DNA of 64,000 nt from JACVRM01 sp963817375. GTDB taxonomy: Bacteria; Actinomycetota; Thermoleophilia; Gaiellales; Gaiellaceae. Under the pieces are notes generated by a model that was not told the origin of the DNA, did not search any database, and saw only the letters and a list, made by a program, of their open reading frames with translations. Positions 1-9,823 of this stretch are shown here, in pieces. The position numbers were made by a program, and so were the translations under genes. The DNA lies in the NCBI GenBank assembly GCA_963817375.1, contig CAWFOB010000001.1, forward strand, positions 124,001 to 188,000, written 5' to 3'. The stretch's first letter is position 1. Every line of letters begins with the position of its first letter.

Positions 1-703
1 TCCGCCCGCCGGCCTCGTCGAGGTCGACCCGGCCCGGCCGCATCGTCCACTTCCCGGCCAGCGCCCACTGGTTCAGCCTGAGCTGCTCGGGCAGCTCGTA
101 CGCGCGCCCGCGGTCAAGCGCCCCGCCGCCCGGCGATGCGAGGCTCTCCGCCTGCTCGTAGCCGAGATAGGACTCGGGCGACCGCACGTCCTCCCACACG
201 GCGGACACCTCGTCGCCCTTCGGCTCGGCCGACACCAGGTCCTCGTCGACGCCGAGAAGCTCCTGGATGGCCCGTTCGATGTCGTCGTAGCGGCCCTCGC
301 CGAAGTGGCTGAAACGGATCTCACCGTCGCCGTCGGCGAGGTAGAGCGCGGGCCAGTAGTGGTTGTCGAAGGCCCGCCAGACGCCGTAGTCGCTGTCTAC
401 GGCGACCGGGTACTCGATACCACGGCGGGCGAGCTCCGGGCGGATGTACTCGAGCTCGCGCTCGAACGGGAACTCCGGCGTGTGGACGCCGACGACCGTG
501 AAGCCCCGGCCGCCGTAGCGCTCCTGCCACGCCCGGATGTACGGGACCGTCCTGAGCCAGTTGATGCAGGTGTAGGTACAGAAGTCGAAGGCGACGACCT
601 GCCCCCGGAGCCCCTCGGGTGTGAGGGGCTCCGAGTTCAACCAGGATGTCGCGCCCGCGAGCGATGGGACGGAGCCCTGGCTGACGCGCCCGAACACGGT
701 CAT
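1..703 (-). CDS. Thioredoxin-like (DipZ/TlpA-type redoxin) protein, C-terminus beyond window
   Basis: The gene runs off the left edge, leaving 234 codons. A redoxin fold is clear: strand-like residues 35-41 lead into C42-x3-C46-I-N-W49, the DipZ-type active-site region in which the second Cys of the C-x-x-C pair is Trp. The downstream text has the usual VVGVH strand, a later Trp-Pro (YWP), and then the start of a C-terminal carbohydrate-binding-like domain typical of DipZ relatives. With C46 lacking its partner it may act as a thiol peroxidase-like or non-disulfide redoxin; that is inference. The ATG overlaps the TGA of the upstream alpha/beta hydrolase (ATGA), so the two are translationally coupled. 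Confidence 0.75.
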   Translation of the reverse strand, partial: MTVFGRVSQGSVPSLAGATSWLNSEPLTPEGLRGQVVAFDFCTYTCINWLRTVPYIRAWQERYGGRGFTVVGVHTPEFPFERELEYIRPELARRGIEYPVAVDSDYGVWRAFDNHYWPALYLADGDGEIRFSHFGEGRYDDIERAIQELLGVDEDLVSAEPKGDEVSAVWEDVRSPESYLGYEQAESLASPGGGALDRGRAYELPEQLRLNQWALAGKWTMRPGRVDLDEAGGR

Positions 704-1443
704 CGGGCGCCTGCCAGCGCTTCCGACCCGACCCTGGCCAGCGCTTCCACGATCACGTCCGTCACGGCCTGGGGCTGCGAGATCATGATCACGTGCGAGC
801 CCTCGACCTCCGTGATGGTCGCGCCGGCGCGCTCCGCCATCGAGCGGGCGAGGTCGGCTCCGACCGCCTTGTCGCCCGTGGCGACGACGGCCCAGGACGG
901 GAACTGCTTCCAGGCCGGCGGGCCGGACGGGTCGCTGAACGCACGCTCGCTGATCGGCCGCTGGCCGGCCGCGATGAGTGCGATGTCGCCGTCCGGGAGA
1001 TCGCGCGCGAACGCCTCGCGGACCTTGTCCGGTGCGATGGAGAACTCGGTCGCGGTTCCCCCGTCCCCGGTCGGGTACTGGCGCGGGACGAGCGCCGAGT
1101 TCAGGACGCTGTCCTTGGAGTCCTCCGCCGCTTGCCCGAGGAGCTCACCCTCGTCGGGGGCGAAGGCGGCCACGTAGACGAGGCCGACGACGTTCGGGAG
1201 CCCCGTCGCGGCGTTCGTGATCACTGCACCGCCGTATGAGTGGCCCACGACGAGGATCGGGCCGTCGATCTGCTGAAGCACGCTCTTGACGTACGCGGAG
1301 TCGATCGCAATGCCGCGCAGCGGATTCGGAGGTGCCGTCACCCTGAGGCCTTTCGCCTCGAGCAGCGGGATCACCCCGTTCCAGCTCGAGGCGTCCGCAA
1401 AGGCGCCGTGGACGAGGACGACGGTCGGGGTTGTATCGGACAT
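700..1443 (-). CDS. Alpha/beta hydrolase (247 aa)
   Basis: The protein starts MSDTTPTVVLVHG and carries the oxyanion-hole HGAF (13-16) and the nucleophile elbow GHSYGG with Ser69. A late His lies in EVEGSHVIMISQP, giving a plausible Ser-Asp-His triad. Compact proteins of this type are common actinobacterial esterase-like hydrolases of unknown substrate. The ATG at 1443 lies 11 bp after the stop of the last epoxide hydrolase, with a GAGGAGG-like ribosome site just before it, so it belongs to the same transcript as the three epoxide hydrolases. The substrate is not predictable. Confidence 0.85.
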   Translation of the reverse strand: MSDTTPTVVLVHGAFADASSWNGVIPLLEAKGLRVTAPPNPLRGIAIDSAYVKSVLQQIDGPILVVGHSYGGAVITNAATGLPNVVGLVYVAAFAPDEGELLGQAAEDSKDSVLNSALVPRQYPTGDGGTATEFSIAPDKVREAFARDLPDGDIALIAAGQRPISERAFSDPSGPPAWKQFPSWAVVATGDKAVGADLARSMAERAGATITEVEGSHVIMISQPQAVTDVIVEALARVGSEALAGAR

Positions 1444-1454
1444 GGTTCCTCCTC

Positions 1455-2651
1455 TCAGCGCAGCGGCCGGAAGGCCCTGCGCAATTCGTTCGTGAACAGA
1501 TCGGGTTCCTCCCAGGCGGCGAAGTGCCCACCCCTGGCGGCCTCGTTGAAGTAGGCGAGGCTCGGGTAGGTCTGTTCTACCCAGCTGCGTGGCGCGCGGA
1601 AGATCTCGCCGGGGAAGGTGGTGAAGCCGACCGGGACCGAGACCGGCGAAGGCGTCGTGCCGGCGGCGAGCGCCGCGGCCCTGCCTCCCTCCCAGTACGA
1701 CCGGGCCGCGGAGGCGCCCGTGCCGGTCAGCCAGTACAGCGTGACATTGTCCAGGATGTGATCGCGTGTGAGACCGCCCGACGGCTGACCGTCGACGAAC
1801 GCGCGGGCGATCTTGTCGTAGCTGTCCGTGTCGTGGTCGAGCATCCAGGCCGCGAGGGCGAGGGGTGAGTCGAGCAGCGCGTAGCCGATCGTCTGCGGGC
1901 GTGTGGACTGCTCGAGGAAGTAGCCGAAGCCGCTCGTCCTGAATGTGGTGACGGCGTCGAGAGCCGCACGTTCCTCGTCGGACCGCGCGGGGAGGCCGTT
2001 TGTGTTTGCCAGCGCGCTCCTGAGCAGGTTCAGGTGAACGCCGATCAGCCCCTCGGGTGCCTGGTGGGCCATGTCGTCGGTGACGGCTGCTCCCTGGTCG
2101 CCGCCCTGGGCGACGTAGCGGCCGTAGCCGAGGCGGCGCATCAGCTCCGCCCACGCCTGCGCAGTCCGGCCGGTGTACCAGCCGAGCTCGGCCGGCTCGG
2201 CCGAGAAGCCGTAGCCAGGCAGCGACGGGATCACCAGGTGGAACGCATCCTCGGCCGTTCCGCCATGGGCGGTCGGGTCGGTCAGCGGCCCGACGGTATC
2301 GAGCAGCTCGATCACCGAGCCGGGCCAGCCGTGGGTGACGATCAGCGGCAGCGCATCCTCGTGCGGCGAGCGCACGTGGACGAAGTGGATGCCGAGGCCG
2401 TCGATCTCGGTCGTGAACTGCGGGAGCGCGTTCAGCCGCTGCGCGAGGCGCTGGAAGTCGTACTCGTTCACCCAGTAGTGCCTGAGCGCCTCGATCGTCG
2501 CGAGCTGGACGCCCTGCGAGCGGTCGTCGACGAGCTCCTTGTGCGGCAGCCGCGCCGCCACGATGCGTCGGCGCAGCTCGTCGATCTGCCGGCCCGTGAA
2601 GTCGACGTGGAACGGCCGGACCCCCGTTGCTGTTTCGACCGCAGTGGTCAT
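1455..2651 (-). CDS. Epoxide hydrolase, EHN family, third tandem copy (398 aa)
   Basis: This is an intact member of the microsomal/juvenile-hormone epoxide hydrolase type. An N-terminal EHN segment (about 10-115) precedes an alpha/beta hydrolase fold. HGWPG at 107-111 is the oxyanion motif, and GGDQG with Asp185 is the predicted nucleophile; the usual Trp after the Asp is Gln. Two Tyr-rich cap segments and a late His (GGHFAAWEEP) complete the expected catalytic set. The reaction would be hydrolysis of an epoxide to a vicinal diol through an Asp-ester intermediate. Its ATG overlaps the TGA of the preceding paralogue by one base (TGATG). It serves as the best local template for finding the frameshifts in the copy before it. 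Confidence 0.88.
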   Translation of the reverse strand: MTTAVETATGVRPFHVDFTGRQIDELRRRIVAARLPHKELVDDRSQGVQLATIEALRHYWVNEYDFQRLAQRLNALPQFTTEIDGLGIHFVHVRSPHEDALPLIVTHGWPGSVIELLDTVGPLTDPTAHGGTAEDAFHLVIPSLPGYGFSAEPAELGWYTGRTAQAWAELMRRLGYGRYVAQGGDQGAAVTDDMAHQAPEGLIGVHLNLLRSALANTNGLPARSDEERAALDAVTTFRTSGFGYFLEQSTRPQTIGYALLDSPLALAAWMLDHDTDSYDKIARAFVDGQPSGGLTRDHILDNVTLYWLTGTGASAARSYWEGGRAAALAAGTTPSPVSVPVGFTTFPGEIFRAPRSWVEQTYPSLAYFNEAARGGHFAAWEEPDLFTNELRRAFRPLR

Positions 2652-3856
2652 CACTGCCGCCGCACAGACTCGAAGGCGGCACGCAGCTCGGCGGAGAAGA
2701 GCTCCGGCTCCTCCCAGGCGGCGAAATGCCCGCCCCTGGCGGCCTCGTTGAAGTACCCGAGGTTCGGGTAGACCGCCTGAACCCAGCTGCGCGGGGCCGC
2801 GAAGATCTCGTCGGGGAACGTTGTGAACCCGATCGGTACGGAGACCGGCGGAGGAGCCTGGCCCGCTGCGAGCGCCTGCTGCTCGTCCGTTCTCCCAGTA
2901 GGACCGGGCAGCGGAGGCGCCGGTGCCCGTGAGCCAGTACAGCGTGACGTTGTCGAGGACGTTGTCGCGCGTCAGGTTGCCGACCGGCTTCCTATCGACG
3001 AACGCGCGCGAGATCTTGGTGTAGCTGTCCGTGTCGTGGTCGAGCATCCACGCCGCCAGCGCCACCGGTGAATCCAGCAGCGCATAGCCGATCGTCTGCG
3101 GCCGCGTCGCCTGCTCGAGGAAGTAGCCGAATCCGGTCTGCCGGAACGTGGCGGTCGCCTGAGCCGCCGCGCGCTCCTGCTCGGTCTCCGACGGCAGCTT
3201 GTCGCCGAGCGCGGCCGCCCCGGCGAGCAGGTTGATGTGGACGCCGACCAGGCCGTCAGGCGCCTGCCGGCCCATCATGTCGGTGACGAGCGCGCCCGAC
3301 GTCGCCGCCCTGGGCGACGTAGCGGTCGTAGCCGAGCCGGCGCATCAGCTCCGCCCAGGCCCGTGCGGTGCGCCCGACGCCCCAGCCGAGCTCGGCCGGC
3401 TCGCCGGAGAACCCGTACCCCGGGATGGACGGAAGGACGAGATGGAACGCGTCCTCTGCACGGCCGCCGTGGGCGGTCGGGTCGGTGAGCGGCTCGATGG
3501 AGTCGAGCAGCTCGATCACGGAGCCGGGCCAGCCGTGGGTGACGATCAGCGGCAGCGCGTCCTCGTGCTGCGAGCGCACGTGGATGAAGTGGATGTCCAC
3601 GCCGTCGATCTCGGTCGTGAACTGCGGCAGCGCGTTCAGCCGCTGCGCGACGCGCTGGAAGTCGTACTCGTTCGCCCAGTAGTGCTGCGAGCGCCTCGAC
3701 CGTCGCGAGCTGGACGCCCTGCGAGCGGTCGTCGACGAGCTCCTTGTGCGGCAGCCGCGCCGCCACGATGCGTCGGCGCAGCTCGTCGATCTGCTCGCCG
3801 GAGATCTCGATCTGGAAGGGCTTGATCTCGGTAGCGGTCTCGACGGTCGTGGTCAT
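2651..3856 (-). CDS. Epoxide hydrolase, EHN family, second tandem copy, three frameshifts
   Basis: Read continuously, this matches the neighbouring copy along its length (about 400 aa). The reading frame moves by one extra base at about 3,685, 3,297 and 2,895. At the first site, alignment with the third copy shows exactly one extra base in this copy. After correction the nucleophile Asp in GGDSG, the oxyanion HGWPG and the late GGHFAAWEEP motif are all present, so the gene is probably functional and the shifts are sequence errors. The start ATG (3,856) overlaps the stop of the first copy (ATGA) and follows a GAGGAGGGAG ribosome site. If the shifts are real it would be a pseudogene between two good copies. 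Confidence 0.75.
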
Positions 3857-5077
3857 GACTCCCTCCTCAGTGACTTGAAGGCGGCACGGAGCTCGCTCGT
3901 GAAGATCTCCGGCTCCTGCCAGGCCGCGAAGTGATTGCCCGCGTCGACTTCGTTGAAGTAGATGAGGTTCGGGTAGGCCTTCTCGGCCCAGCTGCGCGGC
4001 GCCTGGTACAGCTCGTTCGGGAACACGGTCACGGCGGCGGGCACGGTCGTGCCCTTGACGTCGAAGAAGCCGAGCGTGTTCTCCCAGTAGAGCCGGCCCG
4101 ACGACATGCCGGTGTTCGTCACCCAGGTCATCGTGATGTTGTCGAGGACCTCGTCGCGCGTGAGGTTGCCGACGGGCTCGCCGCGGAAGGCGGCGGCGAT
4201 GTCGTCGTAGCTCCGCGCATCGTGGTCGAGCATCCAGGCGGCAAGGGCGACCGGGGAGTCGGCGAGCCCGTACAGGGTCTGCGGCCGCAGACCCATCTCG
4301 AACGAGTAGCCGAGCCCCGTTGTGAACAGGACGTTGAGCCTGTCGTACGCGCGCTGCTCGTCGGGCGACAGGCCGGTGGGCGCCGGTTCGCCGGCACCTG
4401 ACACGTGCGACGCGAGCACCTTGGAGATCTCGGGCGGAACGGTGCCCGGCATGTTGGAGTGGATGCCGAGCAGTCCGGGAGGCGCCTCGGCGCCCATGAC
4501 GTCGGTGATCTGCGCGCCCCAGTCGCCGCCCTGCGCGACGTAGTGCTCGTAGCCGAGGCGCTCCATCAGCTTGATCCACGCACGCGCGATGTGGACGGGA
4601 TCCCAGCCCGGTCGTCGTGGGCTTTGCCGAGAACCCGTAGCCGGGCATCGACGGCACGACGACGTCGAACGCGTCCGCCGCATCGCCGCCGTAGGCGGTC
4701 GGGTCGGTGAGCGGCCCGATCACGTTGAGCATCTCGATGACCGAGCCGGGCCAGCCGTGCGTGATGATCAGCGGCAGCGCGTTCTCGTGCGGCGAGCGCA
4801 CGTGGATGAAGTGGATGTCGAGGCCGTCGATCTCGGTGATGAACTGCGGGAACGCGTTCAGCCGCGCCTCGAAACGTCCCATGTCGTACTCGTCGGCCCA
4901 GTAGCGCACGAGCGCCTGGATCGTCGCGAGCTGGACGCCCTGCGTGGCGTCCGTGACGGTCTCATTCTCGGGGAAGCGGGTCTCGCTCAGGCGGCGGCGC
5001 AGGTCCTCCAGCGCGCCGTCGGGGACGTCGACGCGGAACTCGCGGATCGCGGTTGCTTCCATCGTGGGTGCGGACAT
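3853..5077 (-). CDS. Epoxide hydrolase, EHN family, first tandem copy, one frameshift
   Basis: This is the promoter-proximal copy of three paralogues, about 407 aa after removing one inserted base at about 4,611. It has the EHN N-terminal segment, HGWPGS, the nucleophile motif GGDWG (the canonical Asp-Trp form, unlike the other two copies), and NHFAAWQEP near the end for the catalytic His. It is the most divergent of the three (SETRFPENETV against AARLPHKELV). The ATG at 5,077 follows a GAGGAGAC ribosome site. The 272-bp gap upstream is shared with the divergent sulfatase gene; I see no convincing operator in it. Three linked copies may widen substrate range or dose. Confidence 0.82.
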
Positions 5078-5349
5078 GCCGTCTCCTCTCGCCGGGGTCG
5101 GGATGAGAGTCGCCGAGCATCCACCGGCTCGCACCCGTGGGATGCCCTGGTCTGCGCGCGACCAGGGGCTCCGGGCGTGAGCGACGGCCAGGGATCGGTG
5201 AAACTGCCGAGCATCTCGGGAGCGTGGCTGCGATTGCCGCCGTCTCGTCCGCACAGGGTGAGGCGCCGCGACGCGTCACCCGCAACATTGGTACCCACGC
5301 GGGGAGCGCCCTTCGGCGGTCGCCGGCCAAGCGACGAAAGGGAAACGTG

Positions 5350-7713
5350 ATGGGCAAGCCGTTCGAAGGCATCGTCAACGTCGATATCCGCGACTCGAAG
5401 CCCGACTGGTCACCGTTCGAGCCGCCGAAGGCACCGGACGGCGCGCCGAGTGTCGTCTACATCGTCCTCGACGACGTCGGATTCTCGGCGCTCGGCTGTT
5501 ACGGCGGGCCGGTCGACACGCCGAACATCGACGGCATCGCGGGCGACGGCCTGCGGTACACGCAGTGGCACACCACGGCGCTTTGCTCGCCGACCCGCTC
5601 CTGTCTGCTCACCGGCCGCAACCACACCCGCAACAGCATGGCGTGCATCACCGAGGCGGCGATCGGGTTTCCCGAACGCGAGCGGCACGATCCCGCCGGA
5701 GAACGGGATGCTGCCGGAGATCCTCGGCGAGCTGGGCTGGAACACCTACATGGTGGGCAAGTGGCACCTCTGTCCCGACGACGAGATGAACCTCGCTTCG
5801 ACTCGGCGGAACTGGCCGAGCGGCCGGGGCTTCGAGCGCTGGTACGGGTTCCTCGGCGCCGAGACGAGCCAGTGGTATCCCGGACCTCGTCTACGACAAC
5901 CACCTGGTCGACCAGCCGCGCTCGCCGGAGGAGGGCTACCACCTCACCGTCGACCTGACCGACAAGGCGATCGAGTTCATCATGGACGCGAAGTCGGTGG
6001 CGCCGGAGAAGCCGTTCTTCCTCTACTACGCGCCAGGTGCCTGCCACGCGCCGCACCACGTCCCGAAGGAGTGGATCGAGAAGTACCAGGGCCGTTTCGA
6101 CATGGGCTACGAGGCGCTGCGCGAACAGACGCTGGCCCGCCAGAAGGAGCTCGGCATCGTCCCGCGGACACCGAACTGCCGCCGATCAACCCGATCGGCA
6201 CGACCGAGACGCGCACCGGTCCCGACGGGAAGCCGTTCCCGCCGCTCGACGTGACCCGGCCGTGGGACTCGCTCTCCGACGACGAGAAGACGCTGTTCTG
6301 CCGCATGGCCGAGGTCTACGCCGGGTTCCTCGAGCACACGGACGACCAGATCGGCCGGCTGCTCGGCTTCCTCGAGGAGTTCGGCTGGCGCGAGAACACG
6401 ATCGTCATCCTCGTCTCCGACAACGGCGCCTCGCGGCGAGGGCGGCCCGAACGGCTCGGTCAACGAGATGAAGTTCGCGAACGGCATCCCCGACACGATC
6501 GAGGCCAACATGCCGTTGCTCGACGACCTCGGCAGCCCCAAGACGTACAACCACTACCCGAACGGCTGGGCGATGGCGTTCAACACGCCGTTCAAGATGT
6601 GGAAGCGCTACGAGTTCAACGGCGGCACGTCGCGACCCGTGCATCATCTCGTGGCCGGCCGGCATCAAGGCCAAGGGGGAGATCCGCGAGCAGTACCACC
6701 ACGCGATCGACATCGTCCCGACCGTCCTCGACGCGCTCGGCGTCGACGCGCCCGAGACGATCAAGGGCCACGTGCAGAGCCAGCTTCGACGGCGCGAGCA
6801 TGCGGTCCAGCTTCGACGACGCGAAGGCGCCGACGACGCGGACCGACGCAGTTCTATTCGATGCTCGGCTCGCGGGCGATCTGGCACGACGGCTGGAAGG
6901 CCGTCACGAACCACCCGACGATCGCCGGCTGGAGCAACTTCAACGACGACGAGTGGGAGCTGTACCACACCGAGGTCGACCGCTCGGAGCTGCACAACCT
7001 CGCGGCCGAGCACCCGGAGAAGGTGCGGGAGCTCGTGAACCTCTGGTTCGCCGAGGCGGGCGCGAACGCGGCGTTCCCGCTCGACGACCGCTCGGCGCTC
7101 GAGATCATGCTCACGCCGCGCCCGGTGCTGTCGCCGCCGCGCGACCGCTACATCTACTTCCCGGACACTGCCGAGGTGCCTGAGGCGCAGGCCGTGAACG
7201 TCCGCAACCGCTCCTTCACGATCGGGGCGCTCGTCGACATCCCCGCGCCCGGCGCGCAGGGAGTGCTCTTCGCGCACGGGTCACCGTTCGGCGGCCACGC
7301 CCTCTACGTGAAGGACAACCGACTCCACTACGTCTACAGCTTCGTCGGGATGATGGAGGAGAAGATCGTCGCGACCGAGGACGTCCCGACCGGGCAGAAC
7401 CTGATCCTGTCCGCGTCGTTCGACAAGAGCGGAGAGGATCCGCCCGGCGTCGCGACAGGCCTGCTGTCGCTCTGGCACGGCGACACGAAGGTCGGCGAGG
7501 GGCCGATCAAGACGCAGCCCGGGAAGTTCATGATCGCCGGCGAAGGGCTCTGCATCGGCCGCGACGGAGGCGCCGGCGTCACGACGGACTATCCGGGCGA
7601 CCGAGCCGTTGCGGTTCACGGGCGGAACCATCCGGCGTGTCGCCGTCGACGTCAGCGGCGAGGCATACATCGACCTCGAGCGCGAGGCCGCCGCCATGCT
7701 CATGCGCGAATAG
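5350..7713 (+). CDS. Arylsulfatase (S1 family, ~785 aa), eight frameshifts
   Basis: The conserved order of S1 sulfatases is clear once the frame is followed: metal-binding DDVGF near residue 38, the active-site CSPTR motif whose Cys is oxidised to formylglycine, GKWHL, a SDNG metal site, and a long C-terminal region. The length and the C-terminal half (HDGWKAVTNHP, then an all-beta domain) resemble mycobacterial AtsA/AtsD-type proteins. Seven single-base insertions (about 5,676; 5,883; 6,432; 6,634; 6,792; 6,846; 7,600) and one deletion (about 6,169) interrupt it. Net bookkeeping returns to frame at the TAG of 7,713. No signal peptide is visible, so a cytoplasmic role in releasing sulfate from organic sulfates is likely. 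A maturase is not in the window. Confidence 0.82.
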
Positions 7714-7762
7714 CGGTGGAGAGCGCCGAGCCTGGGCCGCTCCCACGCGGCGGGCCTGGTGC

Positions 7763-7806
7763 GAAGCGGACGACGGGGTTCGAACCCGCGACCCTCAGCT
7801 TGGGAA
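7763..7806 (-). repeat. Copy of the 3' half of tRNA-Gly (44 bp), distal att-like repeat
   Basis: These 44 bp are identical to 9,780-9,823, the anticodon-loop-to-3'-end half of the intact tRNA-Gly gene, and have the same orientation. Beyond the repeat the tRNA 5' half is not present. The copy lies 2,017 bp downstream of the intact tRNA with respect to transcription, the position expected for the far attachment site of an element integrated at a tRNA 3' end. The 292-bp stretch from 7,714 to 8,005 holds nothing else that I recognise. Confidence 0.8.
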
Positions 7807-8005
7807 CACGATCGCGCGTCTACCGGCTGCTTCCGTCTCGTACGGCCTGATCCGCACAGCCCGGCATGAATAGGGGCTTGCGCTCCTTCCGACAGCCCCC
7901 GGGCGTAAACAGCCCGCGGTCGTCTTGCGGCGAGTGCGGGCACTGGACCGGCACTGGCCGGCCATACGTGGGCTTTGCAGACAGTGCAAGTGGGTCACCC
8001 GCGCG

Positions 8006-8533
8006 TCACTTCGACTCCCCGGCCTCGGGCTCCCAGGCTGCCTCGCCTGCCGCACGTCGGAGTTCGCGCTCCACGCTCATCAGCTCCGACTCTGTGGGCG
8101 GGCGCACTTCGGTCGGCCGCTGGATACGGACGATGAAGTAGCCGCGATTCCGTGGGCGGTGCGGCACTGTCACCGTGACGTGGAGGCGAGCCGGTCCGTA
8201 GCGGCCGAGGGCGTCCGCGAGCGTGACGGCCTCGGTCCATGCGGCGCGGATCAGCCGTACCGGCCACGACAACTCGCCGGTGATCTCGTCGACCGCTCGA
8301 ACGAGCCCGACGCCACCGTTCCAGTCAGCCGAAATGCCCCAGGCGTCGCCGCCCGGAGCGACGTGAAACCCCAGCAGGCGGCTCTGCTCGACGCTGGTGT
8401 GTTCTCCCACGCTGATGACCGCGTCGGGGCGCATCCGGTGAGTCGCCGCAAGGAACTCGTCGCGGAACGTGGGCGCGAACAGCCGCGCCGTGCGATCGGT
8501 CGGGCCGGCGACGGAAGCGAATCCGAGTGACAC
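8006..8533 (-). CDS. Hypothetical protein, probably the C-terminal part of a broken gene
   Basis: The open frame gives 175 residues with no family that I recognise; it has a mixed alpha/beta look and an acidic, Arg-rich C-terminus (VERELRRAAGEAAWEPEAG). The same frame continues upstream through sensible protein (ALLFERGETARSLAEMVADD) to about 8,690 and is cut only by a TAG at 8,549-8,551. A longer ancestral gene, now interrupted by a stop and truncated at the hairpin at 8,705-8,730, is therefore likely. It sits inside the tRNA-Gly-bounded islet. A real short gene starting at 8,533 cannot be excluded. Confidence 0.5.
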   Translation of the reverse strand: MSLGFASVAGPTDRTARLFAPTFRDEFLAATHRMRPDAVISVGEHTSVEQSRLLGFHVAPGGDAWGISADWNGGVGLVRAVDEITGELSWPVRLIRAAWTEAVTLADALGRYGPARLHVTVTVPHRPRNRGYFIVRIQRPTEVRPPTESELMSVERELRRAAGEAAWEPEAGESK

Positions 8534-8704
8534 CAGGACGACGCCGATCTATTGGCCGGCGACTTCCCATGGAGGCCGCTGTCGAAGCTCGCCGGCGACG
8601 TCGTCCGCGACCATCTCGGCGAGCGAGCGCGCTGTCTCCCCACGCTCGAAGAGGAGAGCTAGGACGGCCGGATGACGTGGTCGATCATCGGCCCCTATTA
8701 CAGC

Positions 8705-8730
8705 GAGGGGGCCGCAGCAGCGGCCCCCTC
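8705..8730 (-). terminator. Perfect 11-bp GC-rich hairpin
   Basis: GAGGGGGCCGC (8,705-8,715) pairs perfectly with GCGGCCCCCTC (8,720-8,730) around a 4-base loop. It lies just downstream of the stop of the secreted protein gene at 8,753, so it most likely ends that transcript. There is no strong T-tract. Confidence 0.7.
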
Positions 8731-8752
8731 GACTCTCAGTCGTGTGCGCGCG

Positions 8753-9508
8753 CTACAGGCCGGCGCACTCGCCGATCTTGTTGCCGTTGACCACGTTGGG
8801 CTGCCCGCCGTCGTTGGGGTTCACCTGCGCCGGCGGGGTGTTGTTGCGGCAGATGAGGTCGCCGCCGACCTGATTCGTCTGCACCTCGGTCGAGTCGAGA
8901 TCCGGCGGCGGCGAGCCGTCGTCGGTGACGACGCTTGCGTTCTTCGCCACCAGCAGATTGCCGCCGACGACCACGCGGATGACACCGAGCCAGCCGCCCT
9001 GCCAGCCCTGGATGATCACGTTCCCGACGATCGTGTCGTCTTTCAGCGGGAAGTTGCGGAACGGGCCGGCCGGCCCGGAGCCGCCGTTATTCGAGACGAG
9101 GCTGCCCCGGATGGTCATGCCGCCGAGGTACAGCGACAGCGGATGCGTCGCGACGACGTTCCCGAGGACGATCGAGCTGTCGTGTGCCGGGCTGGGCGCG
9201 TACGTCCCGAGCCCGAGCACGGCGCCCTTGCCGACGGTGACGTTCCCGGTGACGCGTACGAACGTGTGCGCCGCGGCGTGGTCGTTCAGGATCGCGCCGT
9301 CCGCGACGTCGAGGTTCCCGTCGATCTGGACCCGGCCGTCCGCGAAGGTGCACGTGCCGGTGACGCTCATGCCGGCGTGGTATTCACCCGCCGGAATCTG
9401 CCCGCCCGAGCAGGTGTACGCGCCCGCGCCCGCCCCGCTCGCGACCGACCCTACAAGGGTTACGGCGAGCACGAGGCCGGCCCCGATCAGCAGCCGAAGT
9501 TTGGTCAT
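8753..9508 (-). CDS. Secreted repetitive all-beta protein (251 aa)
   Basis: A good signal peptide is visible: a basic start, a hydrophobic core LLIGAGLVLAVTLVGSVASG and Ala-rich processing sites. The mature part alternates short strands of the type VQIDGNLDV, FVRVTGNVTV and TIVGNVIIQG, which suggests a right-handed beta-helix or bactofilin-like shell. Cys residues at both ends (YTCSGG, GTCTF, LICRN, GECAG) could form disulfides. I do not recognise a precise family. The second ATG (9,508) is preferred over 9,514 because the GGGGAGGG ribosome site is then properly spaced. The gene lies inside the tRNA-Gly-bounded islet and is the only apparently intact cargo there. Confidence 0.72.
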   Translation of the reverse strand: MTKLRLLIGAGLVLAVTLVGSVASGAGAGAYTCSGGQIPAGEYHAGMSVTGTCTFADGRVQIDGNLDVADGAILNDHAAAHTFVRVTGNVTVGKGAVLGLGTYAPSPAHDSSIVLGNVVATHPLSLYLGGMTIRGSLVSNNGGSGPAGPFRNFPLKDDTIVGNVIIQGWQGGWLGVIRVVVGGNLLVAKNASVVTDDGSPPPDLDSTEVQTNQVGGDLICRNNTPPAQVNPNDGGQPNVVNGNKIGECAGL

Positions 9509-9750
9509 TCCCATCCCTCCCCTTTCTTCGAAGACCGGACACCCTAGTCCGTCGCCAACCGCGAAACCCCGTGACCCTGGCAATCCGTACCAAGGTCCGG
9601 GTTTACGGTCGAGTCATGCGCGTCGGGGAAACGGCCGCGAGAGCCGGCGTCAGCGCATGCGGCGACCCTTTCGAGCCCACGAACGTTGGCGGGCACTGCT
9701 CGGGCACTGGCGGCCGCAGACCTCCTCCCTACGCCTCGCGCTCGACACCG

Positions 9751-9776
9751 AAAAGCCCCGCCTACGCAGGGCTTTT
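9751..9776 (-). terminator. Terminator after tRNA-Gly
   Basis: AAAAGCCC (9,751-9,758) pairs with GGGCTTTT (9,769-9,776), directly after the tRNA 3' end on the minus strand, giving a stem followed by a U-run. This is a standard intrinsic terminator. Confidence 0.75.
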
Positions 9777-9779
9777 CTG

Positions 9780-9823
9780 GAAGCGGACGACGGGGTTCGA
9801 ACCCGCGACCCTCAGCTTGGGAA
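9780..9823 (-). repeat. Proximal copy of the 44-bp tRNA-Gly direct repeat
   Basis: This segment lies within the intact tRNA-Gly gene and is identical to 7,763-7,806. Together the pair would be the attL/attR-like boundaries of the 2-kb islet between them. Confidence 0.8.

Noticed and set aside
305..1177. Long plus-strand open frames opposite the first two genes
   Set aside because: They are antisense to clear minus-strand genes with family motifs and reflect the high GC content, which leaves few stop codons.
1455..5077. Tandem epoxide hydrolases as an assembly duplication
   Set aside because: The three copies differ clearly at the protein level (different N-terminal and nucleophile-flanking residues), so they are true paralogues.
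5350..7713. Programmed ribosomal frameshifting in the sulfatase and other split genes
   Set aside because: Shifts occur many times per gene, at differing contexts, in unrelated housekeeping genes, and without slippery heptamers. Sequence error is the simpler explanation.
7763..7855. Second complete tRNA-Gly gene
   Set aside because: Only the 3' half matches. The anticodon stem does not pair and no acceptor 5' strand or D arm is present in the right place.
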